DNA of 64,000 nt from Zygaena filipendulae (taxonomy: Eukaryota > Arthropoda > Insecta > Lepidoptera > Zygaenidae). The notes under the pieces were generated by a model that saw nothing but the letters and a program-made list of their open reading frames with translations, made no database searches and was not told where the DNA came from. The position numbers and the translations under genes are program-made. The stretch lies in assembly GCA_907165275.2 (NCBI GenBank), contig OU015664.1, positions 8,952,001-9,016,000 on the forward strand. Reading direction: 5' to 3'. This document shows positions 38,301 to 47,038 of the stretch, in pieces. How positions within the stretch are numbered: the stretch's first letter is position 1; the number at the start of each line of letters is the position of its first letter.

Positions 38301-38664
38301 GTTCTAAGTTTAAATTAGAAATCGAAATATAGTAACGTTTCATATTTTTTTGTACCACTGTCGCTAATGTGTGTTGTATAACCGCGGGGCACAGCTAGTA
38401 AGTTGAATAACTGACGTTAAAAATACAACCAAAATAGCTCTTCTAAAGTTGTTCTGTAAAAATCGCATCAGACAAGAACAAAAAGTATAATAATTGGGAA
38501 GCCGTAAGTTTCTTTGAAGCACGTCCGAAAATCTATGATTTTTTTTCTACCAGAGCGGTGACAGTGGTGTGGAGATGTCATTCCTACACAACAACAACAC
38601 TGGCAACGACGACGACGACCTCCCGCGCGCGGGCAAGAACGCGCCAAACAGGCAATACGTTTGA
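23252..38664 (+). CDS. ihog: Interference hedgehog / brother-of-ihog family Hedgehog co-receptor, complete
   Basis: Single-pass cell-surface receptor that binds Hedgehog through FnIII-1 and Patched through FnIII-2 (known for Drosophila Ihog/Boi). Coding exons: 23252-23312, 27268-27500, 27945-28139, 28546-28718, 28796-29000, 29083-29299, 29439-29569, 33411-33495, 34110-34216, 34427-34542, 35603-35762, 36606-36806, 37152-37347, 38096-38190, 38554-38664. All introns are GT-AG, all phases match, and the total is 2286 bases (761 residues plus stop), usual for the family. Order: signal peptide; four Ig domains with paired Cys and Trp; basic linker (KRHNRKNFRKNKG); FnIII-1 with the family-typical PPSRPNVTRMSD and FFKVQYK; FnIII-2 (GFYVYWRTVSSAGAY); Ala/Leu/Val-rich membrane helix followed by CRR; tail with NGYISAKVPITITANPMH. 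Whether it is the ihog or the boi orthologue needs a tree. The 5' untranslated exon is unplaced. Confidence 0.93.
24453..24555 (-). mobile_element. Lep1-type Helitron fragment
   Basis: ACTAGCATTTTTTCGTGG to ACATCGTG; faces a plus-strand fragment at 24640-24735. Confidence 0.5.
25516..25738 (-). mobile_element. Lep1-type Helitron, AGGGGTTGAAT subfamily
   Basis: Starts ACTAGCTGTCCCGCGCGG. The distinct body CTCAGGGGTTGAATTTT and tail CATTTTATATATATAGAT are shared with 18184, 45607 and 61730. Confidence 0.7.
25740..25892 (-). mobile_element. Lep1-type Helitron copy, tandem to the previous one
   Basis: ACTAGATGTTTCCCTGG to TTAGTAAGGATT, same orientation as and abutting 25516-25738. Confidence 0.6.
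26831..27024 (+). mobile_element. Lep1-type Helitron copy
   Basis: ATCCTAACTAATATTATAAA to CAGCTACT. Lies about 240 bases upstream of ihog exon 2. Confidence 0.7.
27268..27500 (+). CDS. ihog: ihog exon 2: Ig domain 1
   Basis: Acceptor tttttaacag, donor gtactg. Contains DTVTFECEV (first Ig cysteine), the core Trp in KIMWRRR, and the SGLYQ strand. The second cysteine is the first codon of exon 3. Confidence 0.9.
27945..28139 (+). CDS. ihog: ihog exon 3: end of Ig1, start of Ig2
   Basis: Acceptor atgctttcag, donor gtaatt, phase 0 at both ends. Opens CVAFYGSSILTSVPARL, closing Ig1. Ig2 begins with VVLHCREP and VLTWFKETG. Confidence 0.9.
28546..28718 (+). CDS. ihog: ihog exon 4: end of Ig2
   Basis: Acceptor aataattttag. 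Encodes GVLVIHNATSNDSGVYGCTA, the typical DSGxYxC closing strand. Donor gttagt after GTTGTCAA, phase 2. Confidence 0.9.
28796..29000 (+). CDS. ihog: ihog exon 5: Ig3
   Basis: Acceptor ccctcattttcag, donor gtagtt. Encodes LRLWCGAVGTPPPRVTWTKD and ends SPFTSEDQ, so the D-Q/G-V-Y-T-C closing motif of Ig3 is split by the intron. Confidence 0.9.
29083..29299 (+). CDS. ihog: ihog exon 6: end of Ig3, start of Ig4
   Basis: Acceptor caaactccacag, donor gtaagt. Opens GVYTCEAKN, then Ig4 with SAHVTCGRPLGQPPPKVHWL. Phase 1 exit. Confidence 0.9.
29439..29569 (+). CDS. ihog: ihog exon 7: end of Ig4
   Basis: Acceptor tctattttag, donor gtgagt. Encodes SELHIEHAEKRYAGIVQCFA, closing Ig4. It carries two extra cysteines (CNQLGC). 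Confidence 0.9.
29990..30132 (+). repeat. Lepidopteran short dispersed repeat, second copy
   Basis: Reverse-complement match to 55115-55260 (CAGGTCGGCAACGCACCTGC, GCCCGTTTGCC) ending in a run of A. Ihog intron 7. Confidence 0.65.
30756..31501 (+). CDS. Candidate two-exon small gene (87 aa) inside an ihog intron
   Basis: Exon A 30756-30829 starts MENGLSQVPGDCC and ends at a good donor (gtaagt). Exon B 31312-31501 follows acceptor cctactttcag and keeps the frame, giving RVRPLLDEFEDSSDRANVNC and WLRGSSHPQETIIIKWKATF, then TAA. Both lie within the inverted-repeat element 30195-33357, so this may be the first part of a transposase or a captured host fragment. A second donor-like gtaagt just after the stop means exon B could be spliced onward differently. 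No family is recognised. The spliced frame is inferred from splice consensus only. Confidence 0.35.
31878..32047. mobile_element. MITE, 170 bp, inverted arms about 45 bp
   Basis: Left arm GTACTGAAGCGGGGGTGTG and on to TTACCAGGG; the right arm is its near-perfect reverse complement ending CGCTCCAGTAC. Nested inside the 3.1-kb element. Flanked by TTA and CTA, close to a 3-bp target duplication. Confidence 0.7.
32638..32781. mobile_element. MITE-like palindrome
   Basis: Arms of about 37 bp built around TTTATTGCAATAAAGG and CCCTTATTGCAAAAAAG, with a 60-bp centre. Nested in the 3.1-kb element. Confidence 0.5.
33411..33495 (+). CDS. ihog: ihog exon 8: basic linker
   Basis: Encodes EYLLDTDKVMAATVSP and then a Lys/Arg-rich stretch; a basic linker also stands between Ig4 and FnIII-1 in Drosophila Ihog. 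The acceptor (tcgacgtcag) has a weak pyrimidine tract, and a large inverted-repeat element ends about 54 bases upstream. Donor gtacga, phase 1. Confidence 0.78.
33595..33789 (-). mobile_element. Lep1-type Helitron copy
   Basis: Begins ACTAGAAGTTCCCGCGGG, lacking the hairpin half. Lies 100 bases after ihog exon 8. Confidence 0.6.
33955..34050 (-). repeat. Dispersed repeat D, copy 2
   Basis: Reverse complement of the 2305-2420 core. Ends 60 bases before ihog exon 9. Confidence 0.55.
34110..34216 (+). CDS. ihog: ihog exon 9: start of FnIII-1
   Basis: Acceptor tctttttag, donor gtaatt. Encodes LMVPPSRPNVTRMSDTSVMV and ends IPIQFFK. This is the most diagnostic segment for the Ihog family. Confidence 0.93.
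34427..34542 (+). CDS. ihog: ihog exon 10: FnIII-1
   Basis: Acceptor ctgccgccccag, donor gtaagc. Encodes VQYKEAITNNTQWHTAKDDI and ends LDTDKYYK, phase 2. Confidence 0.92.
34607..34796 (-). mobile_element. Lep1-type Helitron copy
   Basis: Full-length, 65 bases after ihog exon 10. Confidence 0.7.
35284..35476 (-). mobile_element. Lep1-type non-autonomous Helitron, reference copy
   Basis: Read on the minus strand it starts AATCCTACTAATATTATAAA and ends ACAGCTAGT. The 3' CTAG followed by T, a CCGCGG-type hairpin just before it, no terminal inverted repeats and no target duplication fit Helitrons. This form is the abundant lepidopteran Lep1 type (family assignment from memory). It is the commonest repeat in the window. 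It lies in an ihog intron. Confidence 0.75.
35603..35762 (+). CDS. ihog: ihog exon 11: end of FnIII-1, start of FnIII-2
   Basis: Acceptor attgcgtcgcag, donor gtgagc. Encodes FRIAAIYENQDNKLGPSSGK and ends TIVVNWT, the first strand of FnIII-2. Confidence 0.92.
36007..36163 (+). repeat. Dispersed repeat B, copy 2
   Basis: Homologous to 361-540. Followed directly by (GAAA)n and a MINE-1-like tail. Lies in the ihog intron before exon 12. Confidence 0.75.
36164..36240 (+). mobile_element. (GAAA)n with MINE-1/Helitron-like segment
   Basis: (GAAA)n followed by ATGCATTTATTTCAGCACAA. Lepidopteran MINE-1 Helitrons are known to sit beside GAAA microsatellites. A related segment is at 60168-60240. Confidence 0.5.
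36440..36535 (-). repeat. tRNA-derived SINE-like sequence
   Basis: On the minus strand GGTTCGATTCC (36461-36471) matches the tRNA B box exactly. A clover-leaf could not be completed, so this is not called as a functional tRNA. Confidence 0.4.
36606..36806 (+). CDS. ihog: ihog exon 12: FnIII-2
   Basis: Acceptor gttgtcggtcgcag, donor gtgagc, phase 0. Encodes WSSTNGVPAEGFYVYWRTVS and the HYEVKACAYTAHAPSDFVS strand. Strongly G+C-rich compared with exons 2-11. Confidence 0.9.
37152..37347 (+). CDS. ihog: ihog exon 13: stalk and transmembrane helix
   Basis: Acceptor gtgccctaccag, donor gtacgt. Encodes a Thr/Glu-rich stalk, then a roughly 25-residue Ala/Gly/Val/Leu helix ending LLLLCRRANR. Very G+C-rich, phase 1 exit. 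Confidence 0.9.
37354..37925 (+). repeat. Degenerate tandem repeat with GAAA/GGAA-rich spacers
   Basis: Four related blocks start near 37354, 37545, 37690 and 37860. Each begins CGCGC and then has TACGCTTTT or TACGTTTT-type sequence, an ACATGTTGC-like core and a CCGAATGA/CCCGATCA-like end. A purine-rich GAAAGAAAG spacer fills 37424-37530. The first block overlaps the donor region of ihog exon 13. Confidence 0.6.
38096..38190 (+). CDS. ihog: ihog exon 14: cytoplasmic tail
   Basis: Acceptor tttttgttacag, donor gtaaag. Encodes EKVSVPETGSNNGYISAK and VPITITANPMHAE. Confidence 0.9.
38554..38664 (+). CDS. ihog: ihog exon 15: C-terminus
   Basis: Acceptor ttttttctaccag. Encodes SGDSGVEMSFLHNNNTGNDD and so on to RQYV, then TGA at 38662-38664. 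Asn- and Asp-rich tail. Confidence 0.88.
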   Translation, partial: SGDSGVEMSFLHNNNTGNDDDDLPRAGKNAPNRQYV

Positions 38665-38819
38665 TCGAATTTGAACTCAATCAATGAACAAGTAAAAGTG
38701 AAATTCGATCATTAAGTTTTAGTCGTTGTTCCATTTGACTCCTGTGAAATCAACCGTCTATAGTATTTTAAGAGACTAAAGTGAAAAAGTGATAATTTAT
38801 GTTTGGGGTTACAAGGTGT

Positions 38820-38825
38820 AATAAA
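38820..38825 (+). terminator. Possible polyadenylation signal of ihog
   Basis: AATAAA about 155 bases after the ihog stop codon. Supported by position and hexamer only. Confidence 0.45.
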
Positions 38826-39200
38826 TTTGTGGGAGTGAGTCAGTGTTGTAACATTGACATAAAAAAATTAAGTACAATTAGATTTGTGATTAAAGTTTTT
38901 AGATTTTTGCGTTTTGAGCACATTATATTATGTAAATTACGCGGGTAATTATTAAATTAGATTTGTGATGTTATAATCAATATCAGTCTTGATATAATTT
39001 TATTCCGATTACATGAAAACAGTATGACATCCATATTTTTTTCATGACTTATTAATTTAATAATTCCCATTAAATATTTAACGCTCATTATATTTTTGTC
39101 ATAACGGAGTATGTATGCAGTTGTTATTATACAGATAATAATTTGTACCCCAAATCAAATTTCTACCATTCGGTAGGAAATTCAATTCACTAATGGCAAT
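38826..39200. other. Intergenic, ihog to pogo-like element
   Basis: AT-rich, nothing recognised. Confidence 0.5.
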
Positions 39201-39203
39201 GTA

Positions 39204-40552
39204 GGGGAGTCCGGGGCTGGATGTTACAGGGGTAGGTTGTTACAGTGGCAATGGTGGCGAAACAGAGAGTGCAATATTGACGTTAGAAAGAGACAAATAC
39301 TCTCGCCGCCGCCGGCTAGCGTGCCGCGAGAGCCAGTGGCGCCAGCATTTTTGGGAGAAGAGCCCGCGCATGCCGCCATTAAAATTGCAGGTTAGTAAAA
39401 TTTTACAATTTTAGTAATATTGGTTTACGAGCTGTGTTCCATAATGTCAGAGATGTACTTGTTGTGATTATTACTCCCTAATGCTTTCGTTTTGCAATGC
39501 ATCTACGTTTTTACAGCTATGTTTATTGATGTTTTCACTGCATAATTTTATATGGTCAGATTTGGCGTTGGGGCTAAAAGTTACATTTGCTCGGGGCAGG
39601 TTGTGATTTGTCACTACCTGCCCCATTGTGCTTGTTGCTGGCAGACATAATTTGTGTTAAATAGTTTTTGTCTTTTTTATAGGATGAGGACAGGAGGACA
39701 GGATAATGCCAATAAGGGAAAGAAAACTAGTTATGAAAAAAAAAGCCTTGCTGTAAAGAGGAAGGTCTTACATGACACTGACGAAGAAACTGTAGTGGAA
39801 GATGGTTATTTTTGTTTGATATGTTGTGATCCCTTTGACCTGAAGAAATCTGGTGAGGAATGGGTAGAGTGTGGAGCTTGTAAAAATTGTTCACATGTGA
39901 AATGTGTTAGAGGAAATGTTGCACATTACATATGTTTGAACTGCGAAAGTGATTCAGACTACAGTGACTAAACTGTTTAGCTTTCGTTATACATCTGATT
40001 GTCTTTATTTAAAAGTAGGTATAGTTTATATTAAATTTTAAAATACCTATTGTTGATTAGTATGTACAAGAGTTTTTTTTTAATGCAGAGCTATTTCTAA
40101 TTATTAGGTGAGAAGTTATTTTTGTTTTTACGCAGTATAAGACCAAATATTAAATTTGATTTACGTTTCATTTTAGATTATTATGTTTTCTTGTAATGAG
40201 GTAAAAGACTGCTTTCTAGACATACATATGTTATTATTTAGATTAAGAAAAGTAACTAATTGTGATGATTGTTCCTAATAAAAACACATACTACGTTTGT
40301 TTTTTATTGTAACAACTTGCCCCGTGTAGTGTAACAACCAGCCCCAAGCATGGGGTTGAATGTTACACGGTTTTTTTTCCACAAATCACACATTTATGTC
40401 ATTACTATTAGTCTGCAACATAACATTTATTTTGAATAAAGATCCAGAATAGTTACTTTATCAAACAAGCTTATACTCAGTTAAAACAATGAAACCAATT
40501 AAAAAATATGACAGTTTGTAAAAAAAATGTCACTACCAGCCCCGGTCTCCCC
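39204..40552. mobile_element. Deleted pogo-like DNA transposon
   Basis: Ends GGGGAGTCCGGGGCTGG and CCAGCCCCGGTCTCCCC are inverted, flanked by TA (39202-39203, 40553-40554) as in pogo/Tc1-mariner. Subterminal GTTACA/TGTAAC and GGGGCTGG-type repeats lie on both sides. Only a terminal zinc-finger exon remains of the coding region. Confidence 0.75.
39684..39971 (+). pseudogene. C-terminal zinc-finger exon of a pogo-like transposase
   Basis: The acceptor tcttttttatag ends at 39682, and the frame from ATG 39684 gives 95 residues: a basic segment, then CLICCDPF, EEWVECGACKNCSHVKC and YICLNCESD. This Cys/His-rich tail is typical of the C-terminus of insect DDE/pogo transposases. The DDE catalytic part and DNA-binding part are missing, so it cannot encode a working transposase. 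The frame is intact, so the zinc finger alone could still be expressed. An upstream exon-like segment near 39300-39391 does not splice to it in frame. Confidence 0.65.
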
Positions 40553-41425
40553 TACTTAATGAAATAATTATTGTTGTTTTTTTTTATAAATTCGGATAAG
40601 ATTGGAATCTGATTTTTTTTTACTGTTGTATTTTATTACTTAAGTTTTATTATTTTTATTTTGTCGTGGTTGTGAAGTGTTTTGGCATTTATTTTTTGAT
40701 AGGTACAACGCTTAACCTCTGTGGTGGTACATACATATGTACATACCATTCTAGACAGTCAGAAAGTCTCTTCTGTTTAACGTTTTTAATTACTAATGTT
40801 TTCATTAACTAAATCTGAGATGCTATACCCAACTAATAAAAACTTAAAACAAAATAACAAAAACTAAAAATACTCTTATCAATTTATTTCTTTATATTGT
40901 TTATAACCTTTTTTATTTTGCTAATCGCACGAATTATGCATGAAAAAATCTAATAAGATACTTAGGTATAAATTTATCTATTTAAAACATACCTACTCTT
41001 TGAAAATGTACCGTTCTCACGAAAAATTTACTTTACCAGTGCATTTCACATTGCCTAGAATTAAACTAATTTAGAAACTAGATTGTTAAGTATTTATTTT
41101 GTGATTTATTATGTATTTTTCATGCTTAAATTCACTTATGGTATATAATAAGTAGCTTTAGGACTTGAATCCATTTATAACAGATTGATGTAGAATATTT
41201 TTTTTAGATCCCGCATTTTGATGTTATACTTTAGTATAACACGGATACCTAATTAATTGTTATAAATTAAGAATGATAAGACTGAAAATTTCCATTATTA
41301 TATGACGCATTTATTGAGTGAAAAAACACTGTGTCACTTTAGCGGGTAATTAACGGAAATAAATACAGCATTCGGAGACGAAAGAGGTAGAATAATAAAG
41401 AACATTGCATGGTCACAACTCAAAA

Positions 41426-41982
41426 TACAGAGTGGGCCATAAATTTTTGCACATTTGAAATATGAATAGAAATAAAACTGCAAATGTTATTTTGATGATG
41501 ATTGATTATTTATTTAAGGTAATAAAAGTTTATTGAAAGTTATTTTTAAAAAATGATATTGGCGAGATGTGCCCCGTCTCGTCGTTGGCTCTCAGTCGAC
41601 TACGCAAACTTTAAACTCGCTGACACAATATGTTGCGAATGATCACGGATATCTCCTCGTTGATATTTTCTTATAATTGGGATATGGTACCGAGTCGGTT
41701 TATTAAGGTACGCTCGAATTTCTTGACCCAAGCTTTGATTAAATTAACACTTGGACACACGGCGTAATCTGTGTTAGGTGTAGTACAGTAACGTAGGAAT
41801 CGTTAATTAATTTTGCAAAATTGTTTTGCACAACAAGTACGCTGTGGTCCCGTGAAGCGCTCCATCGTGACTAAAAGTCTGCATGAAGCGACGCACAATT
41901 CCCCGCTGCCCGCGCGCCCCTCCCTCTAACGATAAGAGAAATCAAGGGTTGCTATTTCCAAAAAAAATTGGCCCACCCTGTA
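41426..41982 (-). mobile_element. Degenerate mariner/Tc-like element
   Basis: Ends CAGAGTGGGCCA and TGGCCCACCCTG are inverted and flanked by TA, giving a 557-bp remnant with a broken transposase on the minus strand. Confidence 0.7.
41550..41865 (-). pseudogene. Broken transposase N-terminus (mariner/Tc-like helix-turn-helix)
   Basis: The reverse strand from ATG 41865 begins MERFTGPQRTCCAKQFCK and, after an in-frame stop, continues VNLIKAWVKKFERT. These are the helix-turn-helix landmarks of a known insect transposase family. Two further in-frame stops follow, and the catalytic domain is absent. Confidence 0.65.
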
Positions 41983-43124
41983 CAAAATCGACCCAAATTT
42001 ACGGACTCTTTCCCTTGTTTTACTCTGAAGTGCTGTATTTATTTAACTGGCACATGTTACTTTGAAAGAACTCACCCAGTTACACGGTAATAAAAAAATC
42101 TATGTCTTTTTGGTACGACCAACGACTATACAGATAGGCTACCTAATGAAGTATAATCGGCCTCGAATATAGCGTAACACTGGTCAGTTGTGGATCTTAA
42201 TTATCGTTGGAATATTAAACACTTGTCAAAGGTGTAAGGTTAGATTTCTTAGGCACTGCTGTTGGTTGGTACCTATAAGCTGGTACCTATAAGTTGGTAC
42301 CAACTTAAGTAGATTTTAATTTAAAAAATGCGTTTAGCTAAATGACGAAATGTGGCGTGTGCGTGCCGCTTTCCGAATAGCAATGTTCGTTACACGAGAA
42401 TGTCATATTTGTAAGATAACTGCTGATTATTCAGTAAAATTGATATATTTATGAGACGCTGATAGTACAACGACGCGCGACCATTGAATATATTTTCTCA
42501 GTGTAACATCGTTTTGGTTGAAAAGGCATTCTGGGCATAATTTTTATTATTGTTAAATTAAGACTGAAAATTGAGTAACAACACCGGAAGCTGTAGCAAC
42601 TGCTTTTTTTAAATCTAATACTTTTGAATGGACAAAATACTTAAATAAGCGATTTGGACGCCAACTAAAAATGGATTGCTGAAATATAAATAACTACCCA
42701 TACAGAGTTTGTAAATATTTTCCTGTTATTTGTATCTACTTGTGTAGTTAAATTATAAAAAAACTTGGAGAGAAGGATAATTTTAATGAAAAATGATAAT
42801 GTTAATTTTGATAAGACGAAATGGAATAAATAAACGAAGAATAAATAAAAAGCCAAATTGGAATATTTTATTTCAAAGTTGGCCTGGGCTGTGACTCTAT
42901 CAGTAAAACTACAACCGCTTCCTATTGCTATGGCTGGAGAAAAGATGCTACGCAACAAACACCAGTAACACGTATGTTTTGTTCAAATATTGAAAAAAAT
43001 CACGGCGGAAAATCAAACATCAATAACAGTGGAGAATTTAGTACTTAATGAGGATTTGCTAAAATTAATCCTAAACACTAATTATATTATGAAATACATA
43101 TGTAACTTAATAACTTGAGTCTAA

Positions 43125-43361
43125 CCGCCGCACTCAGAGTCGACTTTAATGATTACTTAGTTAAGTATAGATTTTCAAAACAAAACTGCCGCAATCACAG
43201 ACGTTCAGTAAATTAATGTTAATTGGCATTTAATGAGATGTAACTTAATTAGTTAAATGCCAATTAACATTAATTTATTAAACTTGTCTGATTGCGGCAG
43301 TTTTGTTTTAAAAAGCTATACTTAACTAAGTAATCATTAAAGTTGACTCTGAGTGCTGCGG
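43125..43361. mobile_element. Harbinger-like MITE, family A copy 4
   Basis: 237 bp, TAA at 43122-43124 and 43362-43364. A few substitutions against copies 2 and 3. Confidence 0.85.
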
Positions 43362-44039
43362 TAATATACGTAGGTAATCTGTACCAATCGTTTCCCCGTA
43401 TCTACTCATAAAGGGACGAAGAAAGTTTATTTTAATAAAAGAAGTAGGTATTAGAAGGACTATTAATGGATATTTACTTTGGGTATTTTTTGCAAATAGA
43501 ATTCCTCCTCCTTATTAGGAGAGGATTAATTTTAAGGTGGTTTTTCGGAATTCTTTCTCACGGTAATATTTTTTAGTTATAACTTACCTTTCTTCACAGA
43601 GAGGTAGGTATTTCAGAATAAGTCCTGGAAATAATAGGAAAGTGACCACTATAGAGTATAGCTATAGCTAGCTATAGTTGATTGTACGCATTTAAGCGTG
43701 TTTGTTTGTACTAACAAATAGTTTTCCTCAGAGATCTTCAAACCCCATAGAAATTGAATTTAGAAAATTATTATTTTACTAGTGAATCTTTGCGTCGTAA
43801 AAGGTAACTGACATAGGTACCTACTGTCCAAATTCTATGTTTGTGCAAATCTAATGTCAAGGTCATTCACCCACGTAAATCCACGTTTTTATTGAAGGTT
43901 TCCTCTGTTCCGTATATATTTTTATTTATTTAGTTACATAAAAGTATGACTTATCAAGGCTTTGAATAAGTTCCTTTTTCAATCTTACACCCAGTATAGG
44001 TGAGAACCAGAATCGAACTCCCGTAATCAGTATTGGGAG

Positions 44040-44199
44040 CACGAATTTTTTCGCTCTCGTCCTTTCGATATCAAGCATTTTTTTGTATGCAAAATGAACA
44101 ACGCCATCTATCCATTGTTGTTCATTTACCAAAAAAAAAAAACAAAAAAACGCTTTGACATTACGACGATATCGGAAGACGAGAGCGAAAAAATTCGTG
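44040..44199. mobile_element. Palindromic MITE, 160 bp
   Basis: Arms CACGAATTTTTTCGCTCTCG...GATATC and GATATC...CGAGAGCGAAAAAATTCGTG. The left flank carries a tRNA B-box-like AATCGAACTCCCG. Confidence 0.65.
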
Positions 44200-44258
44200 A
44201 GGTGAGAAACCTACCGCTGGATTATCATGCGCGGCTCTATGTCTGTCTGTCAGTTGAT

Positions 44259-44464
44259 ACTAGCTGTCCCCCGCGGTGATTTCGGAATTCCAGCGGAAAT
44301 TCCAGGATAAAATAAACCAAGTATAGCTAAGTATAAACCTTCCTCTTAAATCACTTTATAGGTGAAAACTGCGTGAAAATCCGTTGAGTAGTTTTTAAGT
44401 TTATCGCGAACAGACAGATTGACAGGTAGACGCGCGTGGCGGAGGACTTATTTTATAATATTTA
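44259..44464 (-). mobile_element. Lep1-type Helitron, GCGGAGGACTT subfamily
   Basis: ACTAGCTGTCCCCCGCGG start; tail GGCGGAGGACTTATTTTATA is shared with 33595 and 19229. Confidence 0.7.
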
Positions 44465-45219
44465 AGGATTTTAGGTGCTATCTGATCGCCAAGATTTAAG
44501 TATGCCTACCTACCTACCTTCGCTGCAGGAATCTATTTTAGAGACGTTTAACTTATACCTATCTGACTAAATATAAAAAAAGTTCTAATTAAAAAAACAA
44601 ACACCCACCGTTGCACATACCTACCTAGTACCTACCATGCTTAAAATGGAAGTCGGTAAAATTCATTATTATTTTATTACCTACTTTAAAAGCGTAGAGA
44701 ATATGAGAGAGAGAGGTGAGACTTGTAAAATTTTATTTCCTCCCGGCGTGTCATGCTCGCTATGGTTCCGTACCTCAGAAGGCAGAATTATAAAATACAC
44801 ACTTAGTTCTAGACCAAAAGAAATCTCATAGATTAACGATAAGACAAAAAAAAAAACATTTACTTACTGCAAGCATTGAGAAAACGCATGTCAAGCGTCG
44901 AAGATTGGTTATTTCTTTAAATTTTCACGGAACCTTTAGTGCAGATACTCTACTCGCGCTTGGCTGTCTTTTTTTAAGCCCGGTTGATTTATGATAATCG
45001 TATTCTCAGTAATTATCTTCACGGGCTTATTTCCATTACAGTAACCACTTGTTCGGAATAAATGAAATTCTTACCGTCCTACGTTCCGTTCAATTAGCCG
45101 GAATACGTGCCACCCCTGTAATTAAACACGAAACATCAACGCCAATATAAATATACAGCCTTCACTAACACTGAGCTAGATAATGTCAATATATATGGAT
45201 TCACTGAGAAATTCATACA

Positions 45220-45562
45220 AGGTGCGTGACTAGGTACATAACAAAACATATTATATTGTTATATAACAGGTTTCAGATAACGTGGACACTGAATGTTATA
45301 TAACATATTATATAACTTAGTCACGTTAGTTTTTTTTGTTTTTCTTTTTTTATTTAAAAGTTCAACAGTCGCTGCCGTAGTTAGTGAAAAGTCCTCTCAG
45401 CAGCGACAAACGATAACGGTTATATAACATAGTTATATTGCATTGTAATTCTAATGTGTTGTCATGTTTTATGTTGCAATGTTGAATAAGAATGTTACAT
45501 AATGTGGACGTGTTATATAACACAAGTTATCTAACAAGTTATATAGTCTGTACGCAACCGTA
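45220..45562. mobile_element. MITE with repeated GTTATATAAC motifs
   Basis: Imperfect ends GGTGCGTGACTAGGTACATAAC and, reversed, GGTTGCGTACAGACTATATAAC. The palindrome GTTATATAAC or a near form occurs about seven times inside. Confidence 0.55.
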
Positions 45563-45606
45563 ATCTTTGCTTGCCTTGGCGTGAATTAATTGAATTTTTA
45601 TTATTG

Positions 45607-45795
45607 AACTAGCTCTGCCCCGCGGTTTTACCCGCGATAATTTGGAGGTTCCCGCGGGATTGTGCCATACAAACTTTGTAACCCTTTGTCACCCTCTCAG
45701 GGGTTGAATTTTCAAAAATTCTTTCTTATCGGATGCCTACGATACACAAATATACAGTCAGTCGTTCATTACAAAGCATTTTATATGTATAGATT
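45607..45795 (-). mobile_element. Lep1-type Helitron, AGGGGTTGAAT subfamily, shortened
   Basis: Same body as 18184 with an internal loss before the TATATGTATAGAT tail. Confidence 0.65.
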
Positions 45796-46207
45796 GTTGA
45801 TAGTACGAACTTGGTGTGAACTTTTAACAAAAATTTCATTCAGACACGTGTTATGCAAATAAATTAACTGTAGGTAGGTATACATAAGTGATAAGCACGC
45901 TGCACGTGGTCATATTTGTACTTACATATACGTAGGTACTTATGTGATATTACTCCAATAAAGACCAACTTGGTGTTAAGTATAGGAATAAAGACAAAGG
46001 ATCCTGAAACCACCTGTCATCCCCGTGGTTACGCCCACAGGAATGTCGGTATTTCCGAGGCAGCTCTCAGGTTCCGAGATAAAAAACATACCATACAGCG
46101 TCACTCAGGAACATCGTAGCTTAGGTACCTACCTACTAAAAAAATAGAGAGAATATACAGAAGCGACACTCTCCGCCTCCTCCTCTACTCCAGGAATGCT
46201 ACCTAGG

Positions 46208-46249
46208 TTCTTCTTCTTCTTTTTTTTCTTTTTCTTCTTCTTCTTCTTT
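46208..46249 (+). repeat. (CTT)n microsatellite
   Basis: Runs of TTCTTC broken by poly-T. A second CTT tract is at 46481-46493, each followed by a similar ACAATGTTTCTTAATAATAA segment. Confidence 0.7.
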
Positions 46250-47038
46250 AATAATGACGTCTATAATTATGACAATGACAATGTTTCTTAATAATAAAAA
46301 TCTCTTCATCTATTATGGCGAAACGCCAATGACAATGTTAGATTGTTCCCCAAGTTAAAACATGGCTCTCTTGAATGCCAGTTTCCTGCTCAGGGTCCAA
46401 AATAGATGCTGAAAAGTGACTGAAATAACGAAGACAACGTGACACGCGTGTTTTCGGTACGGCCTTCACTCGTCAACAACCTCTTCTTCTTCTTTAATTA
46501 TAATTTGCCAATGACAACGTTTCTTAATAATAAAACGACCGAGGAAAGTTTGACATGTAGAATCTACATGTGACAATTGTCACTGACAGCTGTCTTTCAA
46601 CTGTCAGCTCACTGTCAACCCTACGATAGGCACCATAGAGGCAAGAATCTGGGGGCACGGCAGTGCCCCCGCCAAGTCGAGCAACAAAAGCGGCACGGCC
46701 GTACTATCCTTTTCTCGAAGCAATTCAGGCCATTTTCGACCCCCTATAACTTCGTTGTGGATAAAACTAGAAGCCTGAATTTTTAGTAAACAAGCAGGTA
46801 TTGTATAAAGACGGTATAATTTAAATTTCATTCGATTTGAACCAGTAGTTTAAGAATTATAACTAGTCAAAGTTTCTTAATTTTGTAGGTCACTCACTCA
46901 CTCACTGACCGATCATCAAAACTCTAAGGCACTTCTAGCAGACATAGAAGTTTGAAATTTAGAATACAATTAGTGTTTATTGTATAAATCAAGGAAAAAT
47001 TGAAATATTTTGCAATTTCGGTACAGTTTTCTAGATAC

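Noticed and set aside
39300..39391. Exon-like segment (LSPPPASVPREPVAPAFL) upstream of the pogo zinc-finger exon
   Set aside because: It ends at a donor, but none of its frames joins 39683 without a stop, so it was not added to the coding call.
46604..46831. 75-residue minus-strand open frame repeated at 57359-57568
   Set aside because: It is repeated only because the composite element is duplicated. No domain and no start context.
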